NCBI GenBank assembly: GCA_963693365.1
Contig: CAVNZM010000001.1
Coordinates: 12,648,001-12,712,000, forward strand
Length of the DNA: 64,000 nt
Reading direction: 5' to 3'
Source: Amoebidium appalachense
Lineage: Eukaryota > Ichthyosporea
Below the pieces are notes generated by a model. It did no database searches. It saw nothing but the letters and a program-made list of their open reading frames with translations, and had not been told where the DNA came from. A program made the translations under genes and the position numbers. Positions 38,615 to 52,975 of this stretch are shown in pieces; position 1 is the stretch's first letter, and the number at the start of each line of letters is the position of its first letter.

Positions 38615-39623
38615 GTGCCAGCCAATGATATGGACACTCTAAATCTTAAAGTCAGTAATCGGTTGGGTGATGAGTATGGGCTTCGGAGAGCGGTTCGTAT
38701 AGGGCTGCACCTGGTAACCCGCCGATTTATGACTTTGTGTGGAAAATGGTAAGGGTTTTAACGGTTTGGGGACCGCTAGATCTATTGATGGGAAGGTGGT
38801 TGCAGATTCCTACCCCCATGTTCTCGTAATATCGTTCTAAAAAAAAATTAGCTAATTACCGTATTTGCTCGTGGCATTTTTTCTATTTTTCAGCCACATT
38901 GATGAAAACCTGACATGCTCACCTGTGTGACGCAATACGAAGTATCACCCGAAATGAATGCTGAACATAGCAATACGTAATGCAATACCTTAAACTTTAG
39001 ATAACCTATTCGCCAGTGTTGAACGTGGCAGCCCGAGCACTAAATGTGGATACCACGGGCATCTGTTCACCTTACAATCCCAGAAAATAAACGAAATCAA
39101 TTTTATATGCAGGCACCGGCGCTCCTAATTCACTGTAGAAAGAATCAATAATTAGACCCGCTAAAGAGAATTTTTGAGCCCCCCCTCCCCCCCCCCCGGG
39201 GAAGGTCGGTGTGTGTGTGTGCCTGCACTGCAGAATCTGCTTCGAGTTGTCTGCGCTCCGCGCCGGTTGCAGTGTCGGGCCCGCCATCGTTGCATATGTG
39301 CCTATGGTGTTGGGCTATGTCTGTGCCACAATCGACGCACTGCAGTATGTGTGTGTGTGTGCGCGTTTTCGCCGGTGCATGTCTGTACGTGTATACATGT
39401 ACAGTGTTTTCTGCCCATGCACGGAAATGTGTGTCGCGATGAACTGCAGGGACACTGGTCTTTGAAGCCATGGGCTAAACCTACACCAAGCTGTGTATGT
39501 CGACCACTATCGTCGTGCTAACTTGATCGGCCAGAGGGAGGGAGGGAGAGAGAGAGAGGAAAGGGAGAGGGAGAGGGAGAGGGAGAGGGAGAGAGTACAC
39601 TGTGAGTGTGTGTGTGTGTGTGT

Positions 39624-39696
<73 letters not shown>

Positions 39697-39758
39697 AGGT
39701 GTGGTGGCAAGTTGTACACCCCTCATAGCTAGAAGGAGGGGGGAAGGGGGGAAGGGGG

Positions 39759-39796
<38 letters not shown>

Positions 39797-39887
39797 GGGG
39801 GGAGGGGAGGGAGGGAGGGAGAGGGGGGGACACGTATTTGCAGGTAGGACCTGCCATTGTGTGGCCAGGAAGGTGGGTGGGTAGAGA

Positions 39888-39923
<36 letters not shown>

Positions 39924-40663
39924 GAGAAGGCAGGTCGGTGGCTGCCTAATAATAATATTAGTAATGCTTGGCTTAGTTAGGTGAGTAGTTGTGTGTTTGT
40001 GTGAGCGAGTGAATGAGTGAGGAAGTGAGCGAGCGTGAGTGTGAGCGAGTGAGCGAGAGAGCGAGTGTGCGCGAGCGTGCGTGCGTGCGTGCTGCTCGGT
40101 GCATGTGCATGTGTGCATATGTGCATGTGTGCGTGTGTGAGTGCGTGCGCGCGATGTTTTTTGTTTAAAAAAAATTTTGGTGGGGGGGGGGGGGGGGGGG
40201 GGGAGGAGGGGAGAGGGGGGTGGGTGGAGGAGGGCTAGGAGGCACATCTTGTAGATTCAAAGAAAGGAGGTCACTTTGATAATCGTAGAGTTGTATACTC
40301 CATGTGTATACCACAATCGTGTTCATACACGATTCATGGAAGCAAGTAGCCGGGTGGCAAGGGATGGGGGTTTGGGGTGGTGGGTGATACTGGGGAGGGA
40401 GGGGGGGAAAGGAAGGGGGGGGGGGGGGTTTGCTTTAAAGGGATTTAGGAAGGAAGGGAGGGAGGGGAGGGGGGGAGGGGGGGGGAGGGGGAACGGGGAT
40501 CCCTGTATGAGGTGGGTGGAAGGAAGGGATGGAGGAGGGGTGGGGAGGGGGGAGGGGGGGCAGGGGGGAAGGGGGTGGGGAGGGGAAGGGGGATCCCTGC
40601 GCGATGATCGAGGTAGGTGGAAGGGAGGGAGGGTGGGTGGATGGGAGGGAGGGAAGAGAGGGT

Positions 40664-40714
<51 letters not shown>

Positions 40715-40873
40715 GGGAGGATGGAGATAAGGATGGAGGGTGCGGGGGGGAAGGGAGGGGCCTTCGCCACATCCGATGCTCTCTCAAAACCATTTACTTC
40801 AGCAACTGTTTTCTTCTACTAGTGCTCTTCCTCCTTGAATATCGTTAGAGAGAGGTCAGGTATGCCGTTTGTT

Positions 40874-40911
<38 letters not shown>

Positions 40912-41389
40912 AGGGTTGGTGGTTGGTGTTGATAGGCGTAAGGGAGAAAAACAGTGTACCTGGAACATTTGTGTGTCTCCACGAGCAGGTGCTTGTTGAT
41001 GCGCCGTTCTATCGGGTCCTTTGTCTTTCTGGCCCACTTTCCAAGCTGACAGCATGTGCCTGTGTGTGTAGCGAGGCCCGCAGGGAAAGGGGGAGGGCGG
41101 GGGTGGGGGGAGGGGGTTAAGAGGGGGGGAAGGGGGGGGGGGGGGGGGTTAGCCGTTGGATAAAGACGGCAATAACAGCATTGCGACAAAAAAAAAGGCG
41201 ATGATCAAGGAAGAAGGAGCACGTGAAGTGTTGGTAGTGATGGTGCCCAAGTAATGAAAAACTCAGATACCGGAGATTCATGCTTCGACCAGCAGGAAGC
41301 AAGCAAACTACACCTTGAAACTCAGGATGCTGGGCTTCTGGAACACTGTCCTGTCCAGGGAGAGAGCGGCTGAGAGAGAGAGAGAGTGT

Positions 41390-41453
<64 letters not shown>

Positions 41454-42300
41454 AGGGGGGTGGGGGGGATGTGTTCTCTACATTCAGGTCGTATCATTGA
41501 TCATTCATGTTTCAGACAGCCACGGAATGTACTCTTTGGCCTTTCACATCATCCGGCCCACAAACTTACCCTACCACCTCCTCCCATCCCCCCTCCCTCC
41601 TCTCCCTCCCCTCCCCAGCTCCCATTCAGGTAACACACACAGCCGCTTCCGCCAACCCAACAAACCTTCCTCCAATCCCTCCACACATCGTCACCTTGCA
41701 TATCATCATTATCCTGGTGTCATGTGATACCGGCAATCATATGGAAGACGGAGGTTAGGGTGGTGATGGTGACGGGAAGGAGGGGGTGGTGGTGGAGGGA
41801 AGGGGGGTTGGATTGGGGGGAGGAGGGGAGGGGGGGGGGGGGGGGGGGGGGAACTGGGGGGAGAGGGGGAGAGGAAGGGAAGAACTGGGGGGGGGGGGGG
41901 GGGGGGGGGAATAATCACCTACCTGGACCGTGTTATCGAGATGTGTAGAGATGCCCGACGACCGGAAAACACAATCAAACGGATAACTTGCTCTGTTGCG
42001 TTGAAATGCCTTGGGATAGGTCAGTCACGAACTTCTGCAGTGCTCAGCGACGACACTTATTGGCGCTCACCACTGTGCAGCTGGCATAATCTCCCCCTGT
42101 CAATCTGGTTTCACTGCTGGTTAGAGTTGCATCTGAGGAAGGCTCTTGTTGTTCTGAATTGAGCATTTATGAATCCCTTACATAGATGCGTTTCAGCCCA
42201 AAATGCAAATAATACTACGAGTGAGTGGGTAAGAGAGAGAGTCTCTCTCTCTCTCTCTCTCTCCCCCCCCCCCCCCCCCCCCCCCCTTCTCTCTCTCTCC

Positions 42301-42332
<32 letters not shown>

Positions 42333-43709
42333 TACCCACTCACTCGTAGTATTATTTGCATTTGCACTATCATATATCTCAAATTCACGGTGACGGTAAT
42401 TATCACCGTGGGCCCAGTCTCCAGAGATTCTAATAGAGCGTTCATTGGACGAGTGCGCATCGCTGACGTCATCAGAGGGCGGCAAAAAAGCAACTGAGTG
42501 GCGCCCCAACATTGCTGATGTTCACGCGATGCATACATACGCCTCAAAGCTTTTTTTTTTTTTTTCGATATACATAAAGTGGGTAATTACCGATGGAGGG
42601 ACTGAAATCAGCTCCGAGTCTGCAGACTGCATAAAACATGAGTAGTTTGGTTTGAAAGAAAAAGTCCAAGGGGGCTTAGGTACCTTTTGACAAAATACTT
42701 ACTATTATGTAGTTACTTCGTTGTGCTGACTCAAACGTTTATTTAGCACGAAACCTAAGTGAACCCCAGGGCCTCGGCCTTGATTTTGCACGACTATCTA
42801 AACAAGAGTGAGGGAGGGTTATTTCGATGCAAAGCTTTCTGTACTGTGGCAAGTGGATGGCAAGAGGGGTTGGGGTGGGGTGCACGCATACGGGGGGTGG
42901 GGTGGGAGGTGGGGTGGGGTGGGGGGAGAGGGTAGAGGGGGGGGGGGGGGGAGGGGGTGGACCGGGGGGGGGGGGGGGGGGGGGGGGGTTACAGGTTGTC
43001 TTCCTGGGGCGAAAGGGGGGGGGGGGGGGAGGGGGGGGAGGGGGTGGGGGGGGGGGGGGGGGGGGGTTGCGGGGGGGAGGAGGGGGGACGGAAAGCGGCA
43101 GCTATAGTAGGGGGTACATGGTAAAGAATTGCCGTATTTCCGGCCATTCTTTACTTGTATCCCGTATGAGCCTACAGATGAACCTCATGGAGAACTACCG
43201 TCGACGTCCAATATTTTTGCACCTATCACTGTACTCTACCACCAATATCAATAATTAGTGATTCAACTTGATAACCGTACGACAGCAGCTCAGGCTCGAC
43301 ATTAGTGGTACAGGGCACACAGCCACACCGGTCGACGGAATTACAAGGAGTGCTGACTGAATTTTTAAGAAAGGGGTTTTTTAAAGTCTGCAACTGGACA
43401 TTCGACCCCCCCCCCCCCCCCCCCCCCCCTCCAACCCTCCTCGAGGTCCTTCCCCTTCCCCCCACCTCCCCCTTGGGGGTGGCCACGGGGGGGGGGAGGG
43501 GGGGGGGGGGGGGGGGATCATATCGAACCTCCAATCCCTCTCCTCCCCTTCCTAGGCCTCCCCGCCCCTCCCTCATATTCATAATAGCATTATGTAGTTA
43601 GTAATTATATTACCCGTCAAAAAAAAGTCCTTCAAGCCCTCTTTTAAATTCCCCTTAGGACCCACTTAAAGACTCCCTTCTCCCCCTTCCCCCTTCCCCT
43701 CCCCCCTCT

Positions 43710-43740
<31 letters not shown>

Positions 43741-44859
43741 GGCACCTCGATGCCCCCCCCCAAAAGAAACACACACAGCCTTTGAAAAACAGTCTTTCCC
43801 TCACCTCTCCCTTTTTTCTCCTTTGAGCTCCAGCACCCAGTACCGCGGTGCAATATGGTGCTGCTAATGATACTTCTGTGCACACGCGAACAAGCCCGCA
43901 CAAGCGCCTGTGTGTAATTGTGTGTCACGGCGTTGCGTGTGACGTTACGTGTGACAGAGATGAGATGGGGAGGGAGGCATAGAGAGAATGTGTGTGTGGG
44001 GAGGGGGGGCGCAGTCGGGGAAGAGGGGGGGAGAGGAAAGGGGAGGGGAAGGGGGGAGGGGAGGGGAGGGGAGGGGGGGACGAGGGTAGACAGTGTGTGT
44101 GTGTCTGTTCGTGCGTTTTTGGGCCTAGCTTGTGTGTGAGTGTTATCATGTCATATATGCTGCTTGATGTTTAATGGCTTATCATTATATATAGTATATA
44201 TATCTGGTGAGCTTGTATGTGTGTGTGTGTTAGCTTAGCTGCTGGCACCGTAGCACCCTTGCTAGCTGGGTGGAAGACAGTAGATCCTCTGAGGTCCCTT
44301 TGGGATCCCTCCAGGAACAAACGGGGTTTAAAAAAAAAAAAGGAAAAATTATTACGATCTTGCAATACATAGAGGCGCGGTCGCTTTCATGAAACCGTTT
44401 CTGCACGCAAGTTTCAGGTGAAGCGGGACCCGAAAAGGCGGCCAAGGACTCTACTTGCGAGGCATCAAAAACCTTCAATTGAACGTTCCGAACTTCCCGA
44501 TTCAACGTGATGGAAAATGAGCCAATCATCGAACATTTTCGCACATTCTGTACCCAAATAGATCAGAATAGATTCTCGGTCCTCCAACCAGAAAACTCCA
44601 AACAAACCATATAAAGCTATATTGGTGCGCATCTGGCCAATCAGCATCTAGTGGCCTACCATGCTCAGGGGGGACGTCAATCGGGCTGGTAGCAGGAGAG
44701 ATCTGCGGCCAGGCCGGCCCATGGCACGGTGCAGTACAAAAGCCGCTCCAGCGGTGAAACAGGGCTACTTTTTCGTTTTTCAGAAAGAGCCATTACTTTA
44801 ACAGGCAGATTTGTGCGTTTTGGCTCCATCCAACACTCAAATACCATCTAAACTTGGAC
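38615..44859. other. Intergenic, simple-repeat rich; no gene seen
   Basis: No gene is supported over 6 kb. It holds GA and GT tracts (39540-39700), many G runs (39760-39796, 40676-40714, 40874-40909, 41403-41452), and a 40-bp perfect inverted repeat at 42201-42240/42324-42363. Gly- and Pro-rich ORFs here are homopolymer translations. A CCAAT sequence at 44638-44642 lies about 220 nt before the phosphatase start and could be a promoter element. Confidence 0.55.
42201..42363. repeat. 40-bp perfect inverted repeat around a CT/C core
   Basis: The left arm begins AAATGCAAATAATACTACGA and continues through GTGAGTGGGTAAG into GA repeat. The right arm (42324-42363) is its exact reverse complement. 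The 83-nt centre is CT, poly-C and CT. It may be a snap-back or MITE-type element. No transposase is present. Confidence 0.9.
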
Positions 44860-46387
44860 ATGGCGCGTCTTGCTGCGTGTGCGGCTGCTGCCCTTGCTCT
44901 AGGCTGCCCGCTTGCCCACGCGTACGGAGCGGTGGGGGACGATGTGGACCTTGAGCTTGCGCAGGTGGTGGTGCACAACAGGCATGGTGCACGCGCACCC
45001 TACCTGCCCGGAGATGACCTGCCTATGCAGGCACACACCAAACAGACCTCAGGTAGGTGGGGCTGCTCACACCAGACAGTTGTGTGTACATGTAAATGCA
45101 TATGAGTGACAACTTGGCAGTGGATGTGGCCGTGCATCAATTGCGCCGTGTGTCGCACATACATTGGGGAAACTTCGGGTTCTCTGTAAAAATTCGTGTG
45201 TGGTGTGATGCCTGTGTGTGTGTGTGTGCACTCCGACTCCACCAACCCCTAACATGAATTCATATTCCACGTATGCAGGGCCTATCTTTGAGACGCTCAA
45301 CAATACGCTAGACGAGCAGTTCGGAGTGCCCATGGCTTGGCTGACCAAGACCGGGGGGGTCAACGTGCACAACATGGGCGCATACTTCCGCCAGCGCTAC
45401 ATCGACACCATGGGCTTCCCCGTGAAGAAGGATGCACCATGCAAGGACGTGCAGGTACAGGCCGATACGGCTATTTCCCCCCCCCCCCCCCCCCCCCCCC
45501 TTTTCTTCCCCCCCCCCCCCCCCCCCCCCTCCCCCCCTCCTCCCTCCCCTCCCTCCGCCCCCCCCTCCCCTCCCCCCCCCCCTCCCCCCCCCCCCCCCCC
45601 CCTTTTTTTATAATCTTGTTTTCCGGTCCTGATCGGATGTCTCGAGGTCTTTTGTGCATGATTATTATGATTCTTTTTGCACTTGATTGAAGAAGGAGAA
45701 GAAGGTTCAGTCGGTTAAAATTCAGCAGTACTAGTGAGGCGTAGGTGCCCTCTGGGTGACTCAGATAACTGATAGTCTGGACGGGTGGGGCCTCACAGCG
45801 TAGCCGAGAACTCTTATGTTGCATGGCATACTGTTAAAGCTCATATGCTTGCCGTGGTGTTCGAACCTTGGCACAATCATGATATGTTGAGTTCCTAACT
45901 AATGTCTACCGGTGTCCGTATCTCCAGGGAAGCATCTTCATTGCAGCCAATCAGTATCCCCGCACCCTTCAGACGGCCGGCAACTTCACTTCCGGCTTCT
46001 TGCCAGGTGTGCCTTGCTCCCTTTTGATTCCAAATATGTCATGTGGTGTTTGGTAAAATTGTAGGCCCGACACTCAAGGTCTTCATACTTTACACGTCAA
46101 ACACTGAACTCCACCAGGTTTTGATGGCAGCCGGGCTTCAAGTCATTTATCTGAGTGGACAATCTGTTTTGCTTGATTCGGTGCATTTTAGGGAGATAAC
46201 CCACACAGCCATGCACATAACATGCGCACACATACACGCACACCACCCATGCGTCGTTTTTACAAGCAGGTAGGAATAAACCGGCTTCAGTGTACATATT
46301 CGTTTGCCTGCGTCTCACAGCATCCTTTGGCCATGGTCGCGACACACAAACTTACCCCTTTCCTCCCCCCTCCCCCCCGCCCCCCCC

Positions 46388-46774
<387 letters not shown>

Positions 46775-47698
46775 CGTGTGTGTGTACAGGTGGAGGTAAC
46801 ACGAAACCTACAGTGAGGCCACCACACCCTCTACGCAAATGTTTTTAAGCTCTTTAGGCTTATGCAGCCAACCAATTCATGACTGCCAAACTGAACCATA
46901 CACTTATCTGACTCAATGACCAAGCCCACACATTGTTTAACTAGGGCCACCTTTAGCATCCAAAGGCTTAGTATCATCCGCCTGAAAGTTAGAATTAAAT
47001 TCGATTTACCTGGTCAGAGGCACCTACATACATACATACATACTACATACATACATACATACATCCGACTTATAGCTACGACCACCGCCCACAGGTACTT
47101 GGCCTGCGCGGGGGCAAAAACGACACATACGACAAGAACCAGATCGAGGCGAACACAGCCCTAATCCCGGTCCATATTCCCCCCCCCCCCCCCCCCCCCC
47201 CCCACCACCACCACCACCACCACCACCACCACCACCACACACACACCGTCGAGTTGCCCTAGTTGCCCTACAGACATATTCTATTTTGCTATGACGAAAG
47301 AAAGGCGCGATGACTCCCTCAGCTACACAATTAGAAATTTACAAGTCGAAAATTGGCCTCACATTCGCTATTCCCATTTCGCTCTCAAAAGAAACGGCCT
47401 AAAATGAAAGCCAATAGAATTGATACTTTAATGTTAGGTTTAACTCTTCGTGTGTGCATTCAAAAACACGGGAGTGGCAAGGTAGGGTCTGTGTTGTTAA
47501 ACAGCTTCTTTGCTCCCCCAACCCCCCGGCAATCTTCGTTTCTCCCCGTTCTTCTCACCATCACCCCTACCCTTACAACCGACCCCCCCCTTCCTTTCTC
47601 TTTCACTGCCCCCCCTCCCCCCTCCCTCCCGCCCCCTCCTCTCCTCCTCCCTCCCCTCCCCCCCCTGCCCACCCCCTGCCTGCGTTCCTCCCCCCCCC

Positions 47699-47729
<31 letters not shown>

Positions 47730-47782
47730 ATACCCATCCCCCTGTCCCCCCACCCCCAACCCTACACACACGCACGCATACA

Positions 47783-47783
<1 letters not shown>

Positions 47784-47878
<95 letters not shown>
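47784..47878 (+). repeat. (AC)n ending at phosphatase exon 6 acceptor
   Basis: About 95 nt of AC followed by GTACAG, the acceptor before 47885. Confidence 0.95.
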
Positions 47879-47880
<2 letters not shown>

Positions 47881-48508
47881 ACAGGAGATCAGCACGATTC
47901 TGGACTGCTGCCAGCCCGAGGTGTGCAAGGCGCACGGGCAGGTTCCAGGCAACAGCAGCGAGTGCACGCTGATGGCCCAGCCCAGCGGCTAGACAGAAAC
48001 GTTCTTCGAGCTGTTCGAGGGGCCCCTGAGCACGGGTAAGCAAAAACCATAATACTTAAAATTATTAAGACTTTGATCACATCTAGTGCTAGATGTGGGC
48101 ATGTGCATTCGCTGTTTAAATCTTAGCAGCCACCTTCAGTGCAACTTATTACAACCGGGCTATCGATCGGCCTCTGTATTCGATCTGCACTGCTGGCAGA
48201 ATAATTCATCATAATTCAATCATTCAAAGTTTGGTTACCTCTTAGACACGATATGAGCCTATGCATACAGAACACAATTCCTACTCACAGTTCACCACTT
48301 CCAACTACCAACCCGTACCTTCAATCTCCAAGTGTTATTCAATACCTCGGCCTCTACCTCCTAGCGTGCGCATTGATCTCATCATATGCGTATATAAGTG
48401 AACGTGTTATGAATTTGCACCACTAGGCACAGTTCATGCTTAGGTTAAACCCACCATCACATTTCAAGCCCACCTCTTCCAATGTCCACTTACCCATCCA
48501 CCTCCTTC

Positions 48509-48546
<38 letters not shown>

Positions 48547-48981
48547 CGACCTCCCCCCCCCTCCCCCCCTTCCCCCCCTCTACCCCCTTCCCCCCCCCCC
48601 CCCCCCCTTCCCCCCCCCCCCCCCCCCCCCAGCGGCCTACTGGGGGGAGTATTTTGTGCTGCAGTATGTCAACAACAACACCGATGTGGCCTTCAACCGT
48701 ATCGGCACCGCGGTACGTATTTGGCACTATCCCATCCTCTATGCGCGCAAATCCTCCTCCCTGCCCCCTTCATTGTCCTCTCCCCCCTCCCCATCCCCCC
48801 TTACCCCCCAAACCAAGCGCAGTTAGAGTTCACCAATCCCTCCCCTTCCTGACTTCATACCGGGATGCTTTTGTGCACCCCAGTGTATTGGTTCAGGAAC
48901 AATCACCCCCATTCACCCCCATTGTCTCCAGCCTTTCCCTTATCCACACACCGTTCTGTGCGGTATGTTCCCATTCATCAT

Positions 48982-49024
<43 letters not shown>

Positions 49025-49488
49025 TTCCCCCCCCCCAGGTATCCCTGCCCGCAGGCACCAGTGTGATCTCCAAGGTGCTGCAGTATTCGACCCTGCAGCT
49101 GGCCAGCGTCCAGACCTCCGCTAGCTTCTTCTCTGCTCAGAACTTCGGCAAAACACCCCCTCCCCCCCCCCCCCCCCCCCCCCCCCATCCCCCTCCCCCC
49201 CCCCCCATCCCCTTTCCCCACCCTCCTTCCCCTCTCCCCACCGCACCCTTTCCCATTTGCACTGCTACGTCTCATTCCCCTCCTCCCCTCCCCCTGCCCC
49301 CTGCGCCCTCCGACCTACCTCGTCTCCCCCTCCCCCCTCCCCCCCCCTCCCCACCTTCCCCCTCCCCTCCACCTCTTTACATTCCTTATACCCTCACAAC
49401 CTGGCTCCTTTATTTACACACCTTGCATATGGCTCTGAAAGTTCGCTGCTTTCCCCTCCCTCCTCCACTCTCCCCCCATCCACTGCTC

Positions 49489-49536
<48 letters not shown>

Positions 49537-49802
49537 TTCCTCGTGTATCTCGAACCTCACCAACAACACATGGATCATGTGTGATTTTAATGATGGCATG
49601 TTTGAGGCATGTGCTGACTTTCAGCCAATCACCGTGCAGGATCTGACCTGATGACCAACCTGATCACCACTATGGAGGCAGTGGTCTCAAACAAGGTACG
49701 GCCATAAAAAATGCATGCCTTCCCTCTCCACCCCCCCCCCCCCTCCCCCTCCCCTTCCCCTCCCCACCACCCCACCCCTTTCCTTCCCTCCCCCTTCCCC
49801 CA

Positions 49803-49834
<32 letters not shown>

Positions 49835-51472
49835 TTCTCCCCCCCTTTTCCCCCCCCTCTCCCCCCAGACCCGCCCCATCTTGTTTGATAAGGAAATACT
49901 GCCCACGGAGACTGCCATGCATACGTTTCAGCATATGTCCATGTAGCACAGCGGGTGCATTGTGTGTGCGGCACTGTGTGTGTATGACTTGAGGTGCCAT
50001 ACATTATGCATACATGTGTAGATTCTACCCATGGCATTATGGCCTCTGGCGTGCTCTGTCAAGCTTTTAGGCACAACAGCACACACTTACACACACCCAA
50101 CTACCCACGCACCCACACATATATTCGTCCTTTTTGTACATCTTTCTAGGGCACGCTAACCTCCCCCCCCTCCTCCCCCACCCCCAGAACGTGAGTGGCA
50201 TCCCCACTGGTCCGCAGCACCGGTTTGTGTACTACGCCAGCCACGACCTCAACCTGATCTTCTTGCGCCGCCTGCTCAATCTCAACTGGTACGCTAAGGG
50301 CTGGGAGGCCTCCCAGACTTCCCTCGGCGGTCAGCTGGTAATATACCTGTCCCCCCCCCCCCCCCCTCCCCCTCCCCTCCCCCCTCCCCCCCCCCCCCCC
50401 CCCCCCCCCCCGCCACTTTCACCCCTCTTCTTTTATCCATACCCCCCCCCTGCCCCACCAACTCCCTCCCGTCCCTTCCCCCTTTAGTATTTCATTCCCT
50501 TTTCGGTCATGTCCCCACCCAACAGCTGGCCCCTCCCATCCACACACACGCACATGTGCGTTCTGTGCCTCCCTTCCACACACACACACACACACACACA
50601 CATGTGTTCTGTGCCTCCCTTCCACACACACACACACATGAGTGTGTTCTGTGCCTCCCTGTGCTTGCCCATGCATACAGCACGGCTAAATCAGATAGCT
50701 GCTGTGCACATGGCTAGTCTGCAAGGGCTGACTAGCACATGTGGTGGTGTCCCCTTTTCGAAACATTCCAACAGCACCTAATGCAGTCCGTCCCCCCCCT
50801 AGGTGTTTGAGCTGCACCGCAGCAAGAGCACCAAGCAGTACTTCGTCAAGGTCTTCTATGTGGCTGCCAGCCCTGGCCAGATGAGGTGTGCATACAAGCA
50901 CATGCATACCCGGTGTACCTGCACATGTGCACACACACAAACACTTGCAGGTTCCCTCCCCCCCCCCCCCCCCCCCCCACACACACGCAAACACTTACAC
51001 GTCCACCATTGCCCCATCCAATTATGACATTAAGTCATAGTGTGGATCCTCCCCCCCTGCTCCCACTTCCCCTCTTTTTCTACCCTCCTTCCCCCCACAC
51101 ACCACCCATAGCTCCACCCATCGTACTCCTAACGGCAAAGCCACGTGCTCACTTAACAATCGCACACAGCCACCACCCGATCCCCCCAACACGAGACACT
51201 AATCCCTCCCTTTATACCTCCTCAGGAACCAGGTGGCCTTCGACATCAAGTCTGGTGGTGCTGAGCCGTGGTGGGCGCCTGTGGCTGTGGGGGGGTGCAG
51301 TGTGGGGGCAAACAACGCCTGCCCCTACGCCACTTTCAAGAACCTGGCACTGGCGAACCTGCGGCCCGAGTGCATGCAGGTTTAGGAGATGCAAGGCTGG
51401 CTACAGGCTAACAGGAAGGGGGCCAACGTGCAGCAGGTGGGTGTCTCGTGATTTGATGTTTGGCCGTGGATT

Positions 51473-51473
51473 G

Positions 51474-51521
<48 letters not shown>

Positions 51522-51836
51522 CTGTGTGTGTGTGTGTGTCTGTGTGCGTGTGTGTGCGTGTGTGTGTGTGCGTGCACGTGTGTACATGCCCCCCCCCACC
51601 CCACCCCTCTCCCTTCAAAACCCCCCTTTGCACCAAGTACTCCTAAGTGTGCTAATATGATTACGTGAGGCATTCCCCCATACCCTTCCTACCTCCCCAC
51701 ACTCCATCAAAGAACCCTCAACCGACCGGACCCGAAGCCTAGAGGATGTGGCCCCCTGAGTCTCAGCTTCATAACGATCGCCAAACCACCACTAACCGCC
51801 CCCCCTCCCCACCTTTGGCACCCCCCTCCAACCCCC

Positions 51837-51901
<65 letters not shown>
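51473..51901 (+). repeat. (GT)n near donor and (AC)n near acceptor of the last phosphatase intron
   Basis: GT tract at 51473-51580 begins 37 nt after the exon 13 donor. AC tract at 51838-51901 ends 13 nt before exon 14. The two are complementary within one intron. Confidence 0.93.
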
Positions 51902-52052
51902 CACACACCTGCAGGCGGAGGGCGGTGACGACAGCACGGCATACAAGGCCATGTCTGCCGCATTTGGTGTTGCATGCGGCCTTCTAATTGGTGTTGTGGG
52001 CTACCTGGTTGCTAAGGGCAGGAGGGGGGCAAAGGCTGCATCTGCCGCATAG

Positions 52053-52941
52053 ATCATTGGCTATGAGGCAGCAAACTAGGGCTCTGCCCTGGCCGCTACC
52101 TATATTTTTCTTGATTGCTGGGGTTTGGGAAACCAAAAGTTAACGTTTGTATGGCTGAAAATAGGTGGGGTGGATGAAAATAGGTGGGATGGTTGAATAT
52201 AGTTGGGATGGTTGCAAATATGTGGGATGGCTAAAGGTGGGCATGGATGGTGATGGGGCTTCACAAAGTCAGGGGACTTATGGTGCTGGTGGGCTCAACT
52301 GGCAGTTAGACTAAGACAGCTGGCCTCTTTTACGGCTCCTGTCATGTATCATTGCACCATTAAACGGTCAGCATGTGCTCTCATGTGCATGCCATACCCT
52401 TGCAGCCTATGACACTCCGTCGGCAGGTTAGACTGCTAGACTGTCAAGGAGCTTTGACTAGCTAACAAACGCTCACGTACACCAATTGCGTTTGAGCACA
52501 CGTTCAAATTTATTTTCATTGCCTCCACCCGTGCCCTATGGTAGTATCTGCAGCTGCGGATTTAGGTTGCACCATGGCCATCACTGTGCATGGCGCCGTG
52601 AACTTTCAAGGCCCTGCCTCTGCAACTGTTTTGCGCTTACAAAACTCGTAACCCCCCCCCCCCCCCCCCCCCCTCCCCCTCAACCCAAAGGTCCCTCCCC
52701 CCACTCAGCCTCCCCCTCCTTTCCCCCTTTCCCCCATCCCCACACACACCCACACATCCACATACACCCACCCACACATGCACACACACCAGCACCAGCA
52801 CCACCACCACAACACACGTGTTCACACACCTTTCTCCCTCCGGATCCTTATCCCAAATACACTTATCTTTGAACCATTCTACTCTTGATTGAAAGTGATG
52901 AATGCATTAATAAATCCCCGCCTCCCTCTCCTTCCCCCCCC

Positions 52942-52975
<34 letters not shown>

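Noticed and set aside
45794-45870. tRNA-like B box (TGTTCGAACC) in phosphatase intron 2
   Set aside because: No consistent cloverleaf or A box at the right distance on either strand, no A-rich tail and no target-site duplication.
49869-49945. Extra phosphatase exon reading TRPILFDKEILPTETAMH
   Set aside because: It has a good acceptor, but no phase-0 donor joins it to the next exon, whereas exon 49640-49695 joins 50188 directly. Kept only as a possibility.
47990-51385. Organism-wide reassignment of TAG to Gln
   Set aside because: The F-box gene and the phosphatase both appear to end at TAG, and only one gene shows internal TAG. Evidence is too thin to prefer it over pseudogenisation.
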